This document shows positions 55,338 to 63,790 of a DNA stretch of 64,000 nt, piece by piece; the first letter of the stretch is position 1, and every line of letters starts with the position of its first letter. The DNA comes from Candidatus Defluviibacillus avedoerensis (GTDB lineage Bacteria; Pseudomonadota; Gammaproteobacteria; Burkholderiales; Burkholderiaceae_C): NCBI GenBank assembly GCA_016703665.1, contig JADJBS010000001.1, positions 1 through 64,000 of the forward strand. Direction: 5' to 3'. A program made the translations under genes and the position numbers. Under the pieces are notes generated by a model. The model was not told the DNA's origin. It saw nothing but the letters and a program-made list of their open reading frames with translations, and ran no database searches.

Positions 55338-56506
55338 TGAGCATCAACTCAAAAGCCTACATCGTGGGGGCCTTCGAGCACCCTACGCGCCTGGCCAAAG
55401 ACAAATCGGTAGCACAACTGCACGCTGAGGTGGCCCAAGGCGCTCTTGCCGACGCAGGCCTGTCCCGCGACGACATCGACGGCTACTTTTGCGCGGGCGA
55501 CGCACCCGGCATGGGGCCTACTTCGATGGTGGAGCACCTGAACATCAAGGCTCGCTATCTGGATTCCACTGACCTGGGCGGCGCGTCCTACCTGAGCTTG
55601 GTGAGCCATGCGGCGCAAGCCATTGCCATGGGCAAATGCAATGTGGCGCTGATCACGCTGGCAGGGCGCCCCCGCAGCGAAGGCATGGCCACGGGCACCA
55701 CACCGCGTGTGCGTGAACCGTCACAGCCCGACTATGCGTTTGAATACGCCTACGGCATCTCCACCGCCAACGGCTACGCCCTGTGCGCCAAGCGCCACAT
55801 GCATGAATACGGCACCACCAGCGAGCAACTGGCCTGGATCAAGGTTGCAGCGTCACACCACGCCCAACACAACCCCAACGCCATGCTGCGCCAACTGGTC
55901 ACCGTGGAAGAAGTGGTGAACTCCCCCATGGTGTCCGACCCCCTCCACCGCCTGGACTGCTGCGTGGTGTCGGACGGCGGTGGCGCGCTGATCGTGGCGC
56001 GGCCCGAGATTGCACGCCAACTCAAGCGGCCCCTGGTCAAAATCAAAGGCGCTGGAGAAACGGTGAAACACCTGAGCGGTGGCTACTTTGACCTGACCTA
56101 TTCCGGCGCACGCGAGGCTGGCGCGCAGGCCTTTGCCGAAGCGGGCGTCAAGCCAGCGGACATCCAGTACGCGTCCATCTACGACAGCTTCACCATCACT
56201 GTGCTGATGCAACTGGAAGACCTGGGCTTTTGCAAAAAGGGCGAGGGCGGCAAGTTTGTGGCCGATGGCAATTTGATCTCTGGCGTGGGCAAGCTTCCCT
56301 TCAACACCGACGGTGGTGGCCTGTGCAACAACCACCCGGCCAACCGCGGTGGCATCACCAAGATCATCGAAGCCGTGCGCCAGTTGCGCGGCGAAGCCCA
56401 CCCTGCCGTGCAAGTGCCCAACTGCACCCTTGCACTGGCCCAAGGCACAGGCGGCATGCTGGCCACACGCCACGGCAGCACCACATTGATCATGGAACGG
56501 GAGTGA
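55337..56506 (+). CDS. Thiolase-family protein (SCP-x-like acetyl-CoA acetyltransferase)
   Basis: 389 aa. The sequence follows the non-decarboxylating thiolase-like group that pairs with DUF35/OB-fold proteins: DGYFCAGDAPGMGPTSMVEHL, YLSLVSHAAQAIAMGKCNVAL and CNNHPANRGGITKIIEAV near the C-terminus, where a histidine and cysteine needed for catalysis lie. The usual nucleophilic Cys region around residue 85 is GGASYLSLV, that is, it lacks the cysteine of classical thiolases, as in many SCP-x-like proteins. The DUF35 partner is encoded next. Function: C-C cleavage or formation on CoA thioesters, inferred. Confidence 0.85.
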   Translation: MSINSKAYIVGAFEHPTRLAKDKSVAQLHAEVAQGALADAGLSRDDIDGYFCAGDAPGMGPTSMVEHLNIKARYLDSTDLGGASYLSLVSHAAQAIAMGKCNVALITLAGRPRSEGMATGTTPRVREPSQPDYAFEYAYGISTANGYALCAKRHMHEYGTTSEQLAWIKVAASHHAQHNPNAMLRQLVTVEEVVNSPMVSDPLHRLDCCVVSDGGGALIVARPEIARQLKRPLVKIKGAGETVKHLSGGYFDLTYSGAREAGAQAFAEAGVKPADIQYASIYDSFTITVLMQLEDLGFCKKGEGGKFVADGNLISGVGKLPFNTDGGGLCNNHPANRGGITKIIEAVRQLRGEAHPAVQVPNCTLALAQGTGGMLATRHGSTTLIMERE

Positions 56507-56508
56507 AC

Positions 56509-56898
56509 ATGAAAGAAAAGACCTACCCCTCGCCCATCCCCAACCCAGACACCCAGGTGTTTTGGGACGCCGCCAAAGAAGGCCGCTTTCTGGTCAAGTT
56601 CTGCAAAGACTGCGGCAAAGCCCACTGGTACCCGCGCGCCGTGTGCCCGCTGTGCTTCAGCAGCAATACCGAATGGCGCAACGGCAGCGGCAAAGGCAGC
56701 ATCTACACCTACAGCCCCATGCGCCGCGCCGACCCGCCCTTTGTGCTGGCCTATGTGACGCTGGAAGAAGGCCCGACGATGCTCACCAACATCGTGGACT
56801 GCGACCCCGACCAGTTGGCCATTGGCCAAGCAGTGGAACTGCTGTTTCGCCCCTCCACAGGCGAGTACCCGATCCCGCTGTTCAAGCCCGCGCTGTAA
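56509..56898 (+). CDS. OB-fold/zinc-ribbon (DUF35) partner of the thiolase
   Basis: 129 aa from ATG 56509, two bases after the thiolase stop. A zinc ribbon with four cysteines (FCKDCGKAHWYPRAVCPLC) precedes an OB fold (GKGSIYTYSPMRRADPPFVL). Such proteins bind acyl-CoA and form complexes with SCP-x-type thiolases. The pair is conserved in steroid and aromatic acid degradation operons. Confidence 0.92.
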   Translation: MKEKTYPSPIPNPDTQVFWDAAKEGRFLVKFCKDCGKAHWYPRAVCPLCFSSNTEWRNGSGKGSIYTYSPMRRADPPFVLAYVTLEEGPTMLTNIVDCDPDQLAIGQAVELLFRPSTGEYPIPLFKPAL

Positions 56899-56902
56899 TC
56901 CC

Positions 56903-57505
56903 ATGATCAACAAGATCGTCCCCAGCCTGGCCGAGGCCGTGGCTAACATCCCAAACGGCGCGAGCGTGATGATTTCGGGCTTTGGCGGCGCAGGCCTGCC
57001 CACCGACTTGATCGACGCGCTGGTGGCCCAGGGCGCCAAAGACCTCACCATCATCAGCAACAACGCAGGCAGTGGCGGCGTGGGCATCAGCAAGCTGGTG
57101 CTGGGCGGCCAGGTGCGCAAAGTGGTGTGTTCGTTCCCACGCCAACCCGGCTCCAATGCGTTTGATGATTTGTACCGTGCGGGCAAGCTGGAACTGGAAC
57201 TCGTCCCCCAGGGCACGCTGGCCGAGCGCATCCGCGCCGCCGGCGCGGGCATTGGCGCGTTCTTCACCCCCACGGCTGTCGGCACCGAGCTGGCCGAGGG
57301 CAAAGAGCAGCGCGTGATCAACGGCGTGGCGCATGTGCTGGAGTACCCCATCCATGCAGATTACGCGCTCATCAAGGCTGACACAGCGGACCGCTGGGGC
57401 AACCTGTTGTACCGCCGGTCTGGCGTCACCCCTGGCATTTATGTCAAACGCGTCGTGCTCGCTAACTCGGTCGTCAACACGCCAGCATCCGGGGAAAACA
57501 CATGA
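56903..57505 (+). CDS. 3-oxoacid CoA-transferase subunit A, internally shortened
   Basis: 200 aa from ATG 56903. ASVMISGFGGAGLPTDLIDAL and the glycine-rich NNAGSGGVGISKLVLGGQVRK match ScoA/PcaI. Near the C-terminus the sequence jumps from TADRWGNLLYRR straight to SGVTPGIYVKRVV; family members have about 35 more residues there, so about 100 bases appear to be missing in frame. That is either a real deletion or an assembly collapse. The stop overlaps the subunit B start by four bases. Together the subunits move CoA from succinyl-CoA to a 3-oxoacid. Confidence 0.85.
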   Translation: MINKIVPSLAEAVANIPNGASVMISGFGGAGLPTDLIDALVAQGAKDLTIISNNAGSGGVGISKLVLGGQVRKVVCSFPRQPGSNAFDDLYRAGKLELELVPQGTLAERIRAAGAGIGAFFTPTAVGTELAEGKEQRVINGVAHVLEYPIHADYALIKADTADRWGNLLYRRSGVTPGIYVKRVVLANSVVNTPASGENT

Positions 57506-58155
57506 GCAAAAGCTACACCCCCCGCACCACCGCACAGATCGCCCAGCGCATCGTGCAGGACATCCCGGATGGCGCCTACGTGAACCTGGGCATTGGCCAG
57601 CCCATGACCATCTCCAACCACCTGCCGCCGGACAAAGAGATCATTTTGCAGAGCGAGAACGGCGTGTTGGGCATGGGCCCCATTGCCACGGGCGACGACA
57701 TCGACCCGGAACTGGTCAACGCGGGCAAGCAGAACATCACCTTGCTGAAGGGCGGTGCCATCTTCCACCACGGCGATTCGTTCGCGATGATTCGCGGAGG
57801 GCACATCGACATCTGCGTGCTGGGCGCGTTTCAGGTGTCGGTATCTGGCGACCTGGCCAACTGGCGCACCCTGGACCGCGACGCCATCCCCGCAGTGGGC
57901 GGCGCGATGGACCTGGCTTACGGGGCCAAGCAGGTGTTTGTGATGATGGAGCACCTGACCAAATCCGGCCAGAGCAAACTGGTGCCAAAGTGCACCTATC
58001 CGCTGACCGGCGTGGGCGTGGTCAACCGCATCTACACCGACCTGGCCACGCTACAGGTCACGCCCCAAGGCCTGCTGGTGGTGGACCGCGTGGACGGCCT
58101 GAGCCATGCTGAATTGCAAACCCTGTCGCAAGTACCTTTGCTGGAGACGTTGTGA
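57502..58155 (+). CDS. 3-oxoacid CoA-transferase subunit B
   Basis: 217 aa, full length for ScoB/PcaJ. The catalytic glutamate is in ILQSENGVLGMGP (about residue 51), and GAYVNLGIGQPM opens the domain. FHHGDSFAMIRGGHIDICVLGA and AVGGAMDLAYGAKQVFVMMEH are typical. It overlaps the subunit A gene and the following Bug gene by four bases each, giving a tightly coupled operon. Confidence 0.94.
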   Translation: MSKSYTPRTTAQIAQRIVQDIPDGAYVNLGIGQPMTISNHLPPDKEIILQSENGVLGMGPIATGDDIDPELVNAGKQNITLLKGGAIFHHGDSFAMIRGGHIDICVLGAFQVSVSGDLANWRTLDRDAIPAVGGAMDLAYGAKQVFVMMEHLTKSGQSKLVPKCTYPLTGVGVVNRIYTDLATLQVTPQGLLVVDRVDGLSHAELQTLSQVPLLETL

Positions 58156-59147
58156 TGAACACCCACCGTACAAATCGCCGCACCCTGAAGACCCTGCTGT
58201 CCATCGCCTGCGCTTTGCTACTGCCAAGCCTGGCAACCACAGCCATGGCCGCCTACCCCGAGAAGCCCATCAAGATCGTGGTGGGCTTCACGCCCGGTGG
58301 CACCGCCGACGGTGTGGGCCGCATCCTGGCGCAGTCCATGGGCGCGCGACTGGGCCAAAGCATGGTGGTAGAAAACCGCGCCGGGGCCAACGGCAACCTG
58401 GCCACAGAGTACGTGCAGCGGTCTGCCCCAGACGGTTACACGATCTTCTTTACCTCCATCGGCCATGCGGTGAACCCGTCGCTGTACAAGGAAACCAAGT
58501 ACGACCCGGTCAAGGACTTCAGCCCCATCGGCCAGGTACTGAGCGCGCCCAACATGCTGGTGGTGCCCGCCAACTCGCCATTCAACACCGTGAAAGAACT
58601 GGTGAGCTACGCCAAGGCCAACCCTGGCAAGCTGGACTTTGCATCCTCGGGCAACGGCGCATCCGTGCACCTGTCGGGCGAACTCTTCAAGCAGCTGACT
58701 GGCATCTACATGGTGCACATCCCCTACCGGGGCACCGGCAGTTTGATCCCCGATTTGATCTCGGGCAACGTGGCCATGGCCTTCCCCAATCTGCCCAGCG
58801 CCTGGCCGCTGGTGCAAAGCGGCAAGCTCAAAGCCCTGGGCGTGACCACCGCCAAGCGGTCTGCCGCCGCGCCTAACGTGCCCAGCCTGGCCGAGGCCGG
58901 TGTAGCCGGGTACGACATGTCCACCTGGTATGGCTTGATTGGCCCCGCTGGCATGCCCGCCGACATCGTGCAACGCCTGAACAAAGAGCTGAACGCCGTG
59001 CTGCAAGACCCTCAAGTGCGCAGCAAGCTCATCGCCCAGGGCGTGGACCCGGTAGGTGGCACACCCGATGAATTCGGCAAGTTCATCCAGAAAGAAACCA
59101 AAGCCTGGGCAGCCTTGCTAAAAACCATCAAGATAGACGCCAACTGA
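58152..59147 (+). CDS. Bug/TctC-family substrate-binding protein 2
   Basis: 331 aa with an N-terminal signal sequence ending near TTAMAA (about residue 34). YPEKPIKIVVGFTPGGTADGVGR and VVENRAGANGNLATEYVQRSAPDGYT are the Bug signature. It overlaps the ScoB gene by four bases. It is a second carboxylate-binding protein in the same regulon as Bug protein 1 and again has no TctAB partners in the window. Confidence 0.94.
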   Translation: MMNTHRTNRRTLKTLLSIACALLLPSLATTAMAAYPEKPIKIVVGFTPGGTADGVGRILAQSMGARLGQSMVVENRAGANGNLATEYVQRSAPDGYTIFFTSIGHAVNPSLYKETKYDPVKDFSPIGQVLSAPNMLVVPANSPFNTVKELVSYAKANPGKLDFASSGNGASVHLSGELFKQLTGIYMVHIPYRGTGSLIPDLISGNVAMAFPNLPSAWPLVQSGKLKALGVTTAKRSAAAPNVPSLAEAGVAGYDMSTWYGLIGPAGMPADIVQRLNKELNAVLQDPQVRSKLIAQGVDPVGGTPDEFGKFIQKETKAWAALLKTIKIDAN

Positions 59148-59169
59148 ATTGCAGGAAGGCCCGCACGCC

Positions 59170-60408
59170 ATGTTCCCCATCCTCGACATATCCGGCTCCC
59201 CCTACGAGCGCGGCCTGGCCCACGGCCAACGCGCACGCGCCCAGGTGGCAGGCTCGATCCGCTGCTACGCCGCGCTGTTTGCCAATGCAGGCTTTGACTG
59301 GACCGACGCGCAAAAGCGCGCCAGCCATTACCGCGACACCATTGCCGCTTGCGGCGGCGGTTTGATCGAAGAGATAGAAGGCATTGCGGAGGGCAGCGGC
59401 TTTGCGGTAAACGAGATTCTGGCGCTCAACGCCCGCACCGAACTCCTGCCCCCCACCAACCACAGCCTGGACCCGGCCGACGTGGCCAAAGCTCGCGAAC
59501 ACAATGCGGGCCTGAAGCTCTTCAGCATTGGCGAATGCACCTCGGTGGCGGTGCAAGGCAGCCGCTGCACCGACGGCCACACACGCGTGGCGCAGAACTG
59601 GGACTGGGTAGGCTTTCAACGCCAAAACGTGGTGGTGCTGCGCGTCACCCGAAACCCAACACACGGCGACAGCGGCCCCGACTACCTGACCCTGACCGAA
59701 GCCGGCATGCTGGCCAAGATAGGCATCAACGCCCGTGGCGTAGGCGTAGGCCTGAACATCCTGCGCGCCACCAACGACCGCCAGCACTTAGGCGTGCCCG
59801 TGCACGTGTTCCAGCGCCTGGCGCTGGACTGCCACAGCGTGACCGAGGTGCTGGCCCTGGCCAAACGCCTGAAGTTTTCAGGATCGTCCAACGCCATCCT
59901 GGGCGACGCCAGCGGCCAAGTGGCCTCACTGGAATACAGCTGCAACGGCACCTATGCAGTGCAACCCGAGAACGGCGTGGTGACCCACACCAACCACTTC
60001 GCCGGACCAGAACTCGCCCCCTATCAAACCAGCCTGGCCGACATGTTCACGACCGTTCCAAGACTGGCCTGCGCCAACGCCAACGTGAAAACCTGGCCCG
60101 CCCAGATCGACAACAGCCATCTGCAAGCCCTATTAAGAGACGAGAGCGGCGAAGGCGACAACCCCAAAATCAACGCCGTCTGCCGCTGGCCCGACCTGAG
60201 CCAGCCCGTGGAAGTGCAAGTAGAAACCGTGTTCTCGGTGATCATTGACTGCGATGCCCGCAGCCTGCTGGTAGCGCCGGATATTCCGTCGCGGGTGGGG
60301 TATGTGGGGTGGGGTTGTAAGCACCGCGTCCGTATTCTCCTATGTAAGGGAGAAGACATTGGATTCAGTGGATCTGACACAGAATTTGAGATTTTCGGCA
60401 AGTGCTGA
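59170..60408 (+). CDS. C45-family acyltransferase/peptidase with abnormal C-terminus
   Basis: 412 aa from ATG 59170. Opening ISGSPYERGLAHGQRARAQV, the nucleophile region GECTSVAVQ (the Cys after autoprocessing, about residue 124) and AQNWDWVGFQRQNVVVLRV are typical of C45 acyl-CoA:6-aminopenicillanic acid acyltransferase-like N-terminal nucleophile hydrolases. Up to VAPDIPSRVGYVG (about 60300) the protein is normal and would be near its end. The last 30-odd residues (from GWGCKHRVRIL) have no family match, and the base composition drops at the same place. The junction to the accessory patch therefore replaced the natural 3' end. It is the last gene of the operon. Confidence 0.85.
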   Translation: MFPILDISGSPYERGLAHGQRARAQVAGSIRCYAALFANAGFDWTDAQKRASHYRDTIAACGGGLIEEIEGIAEGSGFAVNEILALNARTELLPPTNHSLDPADVAKAREHNAGLKLFSIGECTSVAVQGSRCTDGHTRVAQNWDWVGFQRQNVVVLRVTRNPTHGDSGPDYLTLTEAGMLAKIGINARGVGVGLNILRATNDRQHLGVPVHVFQRLALDCHSVTEVLALAKRLKFSGSSNAILGDASGQVASLEYSCNGTYAVQPENGVVTHTNHFAGPELAPYQTSLADMFTTVPRLACANANVKTWPAQIDNSHLQALLRDESGEGDNPKINAVCRWPDLSQPVEVQVETVFSVIIDCDARSLLVAPDIPSRVGYVGWGCKHRVRILLCKGEDIGFSGSDTEFEIFGKC

Positions 60409-60455
60409 TTGGATTCTTTGCTATTATTTTTGCAATTTCTGAGATCCCTAGCGAG

Positions 60456-61252
60456 TCACAGGAATTGGCCGCGGAACGGCGCAATGCCGCATTGCGTACC
60501 CATTGATGTGTGACTTTGCTTAGCTCGGACCCGTCCGCTTAGCTGACAGATTCCTCTTTTTCGGACAGAGATTGCGACACCGCTTTTTCCCTCCTTCAAC
60601 GCATCGATCGTTTTTACGTTAACGGCGTACGTCCCACCATAGATATCGACCCAGAACCTCATTCCTCCATATGCCGGAAACCATTCGCAGTCACAATTGT
60701 GCGACGAGGCAAAATCAGAGATTTTGTCGTAAGGGAGATTTGGATAACTGAACTCGGTATTCCTACTTTCGGCACACCTCACAATAAGCGCTTCGATGGA
60801 TTCGTCGGTTGTAACTTCCGCCTTAGTCTTTGATGGAAAGCACGCCCCGTAGATGACCTGCTGAGGATCGCGATCCAGCTCTTTAGCAATAACGTCGGTT
60901 TTTATACCAAGTCGAATAAACAGTTGTTCGGGGATTGGATTCCCGGCCTGCCACTGCTCGCATTCCTTATGGAACTCACCGTAAACAACGAGTGAAATCA
61001 ACCGCGGCCAACTAACTTGCATTAAGTCGCCATCAGAGTCTCGCAGTTGAGTTGCAGTGTTTTTTACTGCCTCTATATTGCCAAGTGTTAAGTGGTTGTA
61101 GTAAGCCTCGGGGACATCGAGCTCGTGCACGGCGATATGACGAGCCTCTTTGCCGTACTCTTGACTGCGGACCGTTGATCCGGCTTTAAAAAGCCTTTCA
61201 AGAGGCTAAAGCCTATCCAACAAACTACAAGGATTCCAAGTATTTCGCACAT
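60456..61252 (-). CDS. Unknown membrane-anchored protein, frameshifted
   Basis: The N-terminus from ATG 61250-61252 has one hydrophobic helix (CEILGILVVCWIGFSLLKG). After an indel in the T/A-run near 61190 the frame continues AGSTVRSQEYGKEARHIAVH into a soluble part of about 230 aa (ELDVPEAYYNHLTLGN, VSWPRLISLVVYGEFHKE). I do not recognise a family. The base composition is lower in GC than the chromosome before 60.3 kb. It may be a product of an acquired patch; a role in defence or immunity is only a guess from context. Confidence 0.5.
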
Positions 61253-61333
61253 CTGTTTCCTTCTCCGTCGGCAATACATGACGAATTTGATTTGTGACGG
61301 AGGTGCGTTTCGCGAGCACATGCGTTTTGCTGT

Positions 61334-61383
61334 GACGCACCGATGAAATTCACCGACGCTGTGCGATTTCATTGCGCAACGTC
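61334..61383. repeat. Imperfect hairpin between the two accessory genes
   Basis: GACG...ATGAAAT (61334-61349) pairs with ATTTCAT...CGTC (61366-61383) around a 16-base loop. It lies in the 146-base gap between the PLD-type gene and the membrane-anchored unknown. It may be a terminator or part of a cassette boundary. Confidence 0.35.
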
Positions 61384-61398
61384 AGGTGAGATGAGTGG

Positions 61399-62061
61399 TT
61401 AGAAGAGGGTCTGAATTCCACCTGATGCCCAAATCTGCTGTTCAATTTCTAAGAGTCTTACTTCAATTGATCGGTTAAGGTTCTCTCGGTCATCGTATTG
61501 AGTAAGGAATACTTGTTCTCGTATTAAGTCTTGATTAATCAAGTTGTTCATTGCAGCAGAGATTAACGCGTTTGCTGCATTCCAGAAATAAACATCGCAC
61601 TCGAAATTAAATTTAGCGGTCGGAAATGGGCTATCAGTCGCCAATGCTGGCACATTTGAAACACCAAACGCATTTGCAGTGAAATTGCTACTGCCCACAA
61701 TTCCAAATATAGGGTTACCAAAATGTTTGAGCAAAAACACTTTGGCATGCCACTGAAATCCCGCCATTAAATAAGGGACCAGTGTCACGCCAGCGCCAAT
61801 GAGATTGTTGCAAAATTGATATATGACGGTTTCACGTGCCATTGTGAAATCCCAACGGTATCCAACTGAACGCCATGCTTGACAAGTGCCGCTGCAAGCC
61901 CAGGTTCTAATGACGCCTGATAGAGTGACCCTAAAGTTTTCCTGATAGAACCCAGAACAAATTAAGGCACGATTTCCAGCGCCTGTCGCGATTGTGCTAA
62001 TAATCGAGTCACGGTACACAGATTTTGTTCTTGTTGTGCGGAGAACAATTGCTATTGGCAT
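61399..62061 (-). CDS. Phospholipase D-like (single HKD motif) protein
   Basis: 220 aa. WHAKVFLLKHFGNPIFGIVG followed by SSNFT is a complete HxK(x)4...GSSN motif of the PLD/Nuc superfamily. Only one motif is present, so the protein would act as a dimer, as Nuc-type nucleases and the BfiI endonuclease do. The N-terminus MPIAIVLRTTRTKSVY does not show a signal peptide. The gene has no recognisable partner. Candidates are a nuclease or lipid-active effector; HKD proteins in accessory patches are often defence nucleases. Sequence is AT-richer than the genome. Confidence 0.72.
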   Translation of the reverse strand: MPIAIVLRTTRTKSVYRDSIISTIATGAGNRALICSGFYQENFRVTLSGVIRTWACSGTCQAWRSVGYRWDFTMARETVIYQFCNNLIGAGVTLVPYLMAGFQWHAKVFLLKHFGNPIFGIVGSSNFTANAFGVSNVPALATDSPFPTAKFNFECDVYFWNAANALISAAMNNLINQDLIREQVFLTQYDDRENLNRSIEVRLLEIEQQIWASGGIQTLF

Positions 62062-62462
62062 AGAGTTGCGACGTTATTGCAGGCGAATAATCTCCTGATA
62101 TAAACAAAGCTTACGAAATAATATGGCTTGAGAAAATGAAAGTTATTATTTGAAATCATGGCCTTGCTCTGATTTACCGAATTTTCTAACAGGTAAACCA
62201 AGATCAAAAAGTCACCCCTAATTGTCGCCTTCCCGTCATTTGATTGATTTGTCTACCTATCGCGGTTCCAGCTTAACGTATGCCAATGAGAACACACAAC
62301 GCTTTGCGCACAACTCGCGCCAATTCCACCGCGGAAACCCTGACATAAACTAGGCTTATGGCATGTCCTGCCTATTGATACAGCTATCGTTTTGAAAGCA
62401 ACAATGGTGAATATTCACCAAATTTGGCTGTTGTGGCGGACCCACCAGCCGCCCTCACCAGA
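62062..62462. other. No gene seen; AT-rich spacer at the start of the last segment
   Basis: About 400 bases with stops in all frames. AT-rich until about 62400, then abruptly GC-rich. The stretch TTGATACAGCTATCGTTTTG (about 62376-62395) resembles short dispersed repeats of Comamonadaceae and may mark a junction. Confidence 0.4.
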
Positions 62463-63119
62463 TCAGGTGGATGGGGTGCGCTGGGCACGAAGGTTCAGGA
62501 GGAGGGCCGCGAGGCCCGGGGGACACGCAGTGCACAGCGTACCGCGTCCGCCTGATCCCCCCACCGTCAGCCAATCCCACCTCTCCCGATAACTGGCAAC
62601 CTTCGCCGAAAACAAGTCCGGGTAAGGCGTTCGCGGGTTAGCCGTCAAGGTCCCCGCATAGATGCCATCAAGCCCAAAAGGCGCATGGCACGCATTCGGG
62701 CGCACGCCAACACAAGTCTCCAGCACCAAAAATCGGCTAATACCGTCTTCCGCCGAATGCAGTTGCGGGTAGGGCTGGCCAAAGTAGTCGGGGTACCAAA
62801 TGTGCACGCGCGCCTGGTTGGCCACCTCGATGCTGACGCCCAAATCACCCAGCACGGCATCCGCATGCGCTTGCACCCAGGCTTCGCCTTCTGCGCTGAG
62901 GTCTGAGGCGTCGAAATAGAAAAGGTCGTAATCCTTGATGCAAGATTCAGGGCTGCGCCCCGCTTGCAGATTCCAGACCGTCTGGAACAAACAGCCCGCT
63001 ACCAGCCAGGCGTTGGGCAGGTCTAGTTGCGACCAACGCGCGAGGATGGCGCGGTTGATGGGGTTGGCGCTGATGTTTTGCAGGAAGTTGGAAGGCATGG
63101 TGGCTACTGCTTGTCTCAT
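62463..63119 (-). CDS. Nucleotidyltransferase-family protein (DUF925-like)
   Basis: 218 aa. NAWLVAGCLFQTVWNLQAG and IKDYDLFYFDASDLS are the GS-like and DxD motifs of this nucleotidyltransferase-fold family, followed by QARVHIWYPDYFGQPYPQL and DLFSAKVASYRERW. The natural end should be near WDWLTV; the last 30 residues (GGSGGRGTLCTAC...) look like read-through into GC-rich repeat-like sequence. The gene is commonly found as a stand-alone chromosomal gene of unknown role. Confidence 0.75.
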   Translation of the reverse strand: MRQAVATMPSNFLQNISANPINRAILARWSQLDLPNAWLVAGCLFQTVWNLQAGRSPESCIKDYDLFYFDASDLSAEGEAWVQAHADAVLGDLGVSIEVANQARVHIWYPDYFGQPYPQLHSAEDGISRFLVLETCVGVRPNACHAPFGLDGIYAGTLTANPRTPYPDLFSAKVASYRERWDWLTVGGSGGRGTLCTACPPGLAALLLNLRAQRTPST

Positions 63120-63555
63120 TCAGAGGCCAAGAATAGAAACTTGCCCGTGGCGGCTCGCGTGGACAACTAGCCAATCTGCCAGTTCTTCGGCAAGCCTGGC
63201 AAGGGCAGACAGGTTATCAGCCAAGTCGTTTTCAAATCGCTTCTCTGAGCCATGAAAGATAAAACCCACGTGGTCCCGCAATTGCGCAACCGTGGTGACG
63301 GACTGGCCTAACACCGCCAAGTCCCGAAGGCTCGACGCAACGAGCGCGCACTGACTGGCATCCATTTCTGTGAATGCGTAGTGATCAAAGTCGGGGACGT
63401 GCTTCTTAACGCAGGGCTCAAAGTAGCCAAAGACGTCTTCTTGAAAGAAGAGCGAGCCGTCGTTCCAGCAGAATCCTGTACTTGCCCGGCAATAGCTCGA
63501 CATAAGCGGTGCCGTCCAGTTCAGATTTGTCTGTGATGGCTCGAATTGCATTCAT
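63120..63555 (-). CDS. Unknown small protein, probably frameshifted near its start
   Basis: The C-terminal 110 residues are open (NDGSLFFQEDVFGYFEPCVK, FTEMDASQCALVASSLRDL). ATG 63553-63555 opens a frame reading MNAIRAITDKSELDGTAYVE, LLPGKYRIL, which joins it after one indel near 63473. I do not recognise the family. It follows the BrnA/BrnT remnant and precedes the nucleotidyltransferase gene on the same strand. Confidence 0.45.
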
Positions 63556-63576
63556 GGTCACTACAGCCAACGTGAA

Positions 63577-63790
63577 TCAAATATTCGCCGGCGCGTGCGA
63601 CTTCAACCAATCCTTCAAGGCGGCGTCCAAACGCGACTGCCACCCGTCACCAGTCGCCCGAAAGGCTGCGACCTTGGGGTGGGGCCACCGGCGAGAACAC
63701 CTCGCTGGCGGGGCGAAAGCGTTTCATTTCAGCAGTGGTCAGTTCCCTGACTTCACCGTCCTTATCGGTCATGGGGTTAGCGGTTTTCAT
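63577..63790 (-). pseudogene. BrnA-type antitoxin with central deletion and frame change
   Basis: The N-terminus MKTANPMTDKDGEVRELTTA and EMKRFRPASEV match BrnA. The C-terminus AAFRATGDGWQSRLDAALKD, WLKSHAPANI also matches, but about 35 residues of the DNA-binding middle are missing and the two ends are in different frames, so the open frame stops early (GDW). Because indels are frequent in this patch, part of the damage may be technical. It overlaps the BrnT gene by 14 bases, as is usual. Confidence 0.7.

Noticed and set aside
61334..61383. Hairpin as an integron attC site between the two accessory genes
   Set aside because: The stem is imperfect and the flanking GTTRRRY / RYYYAAC core pair of attC sites is absent; no integron integrase is seen.
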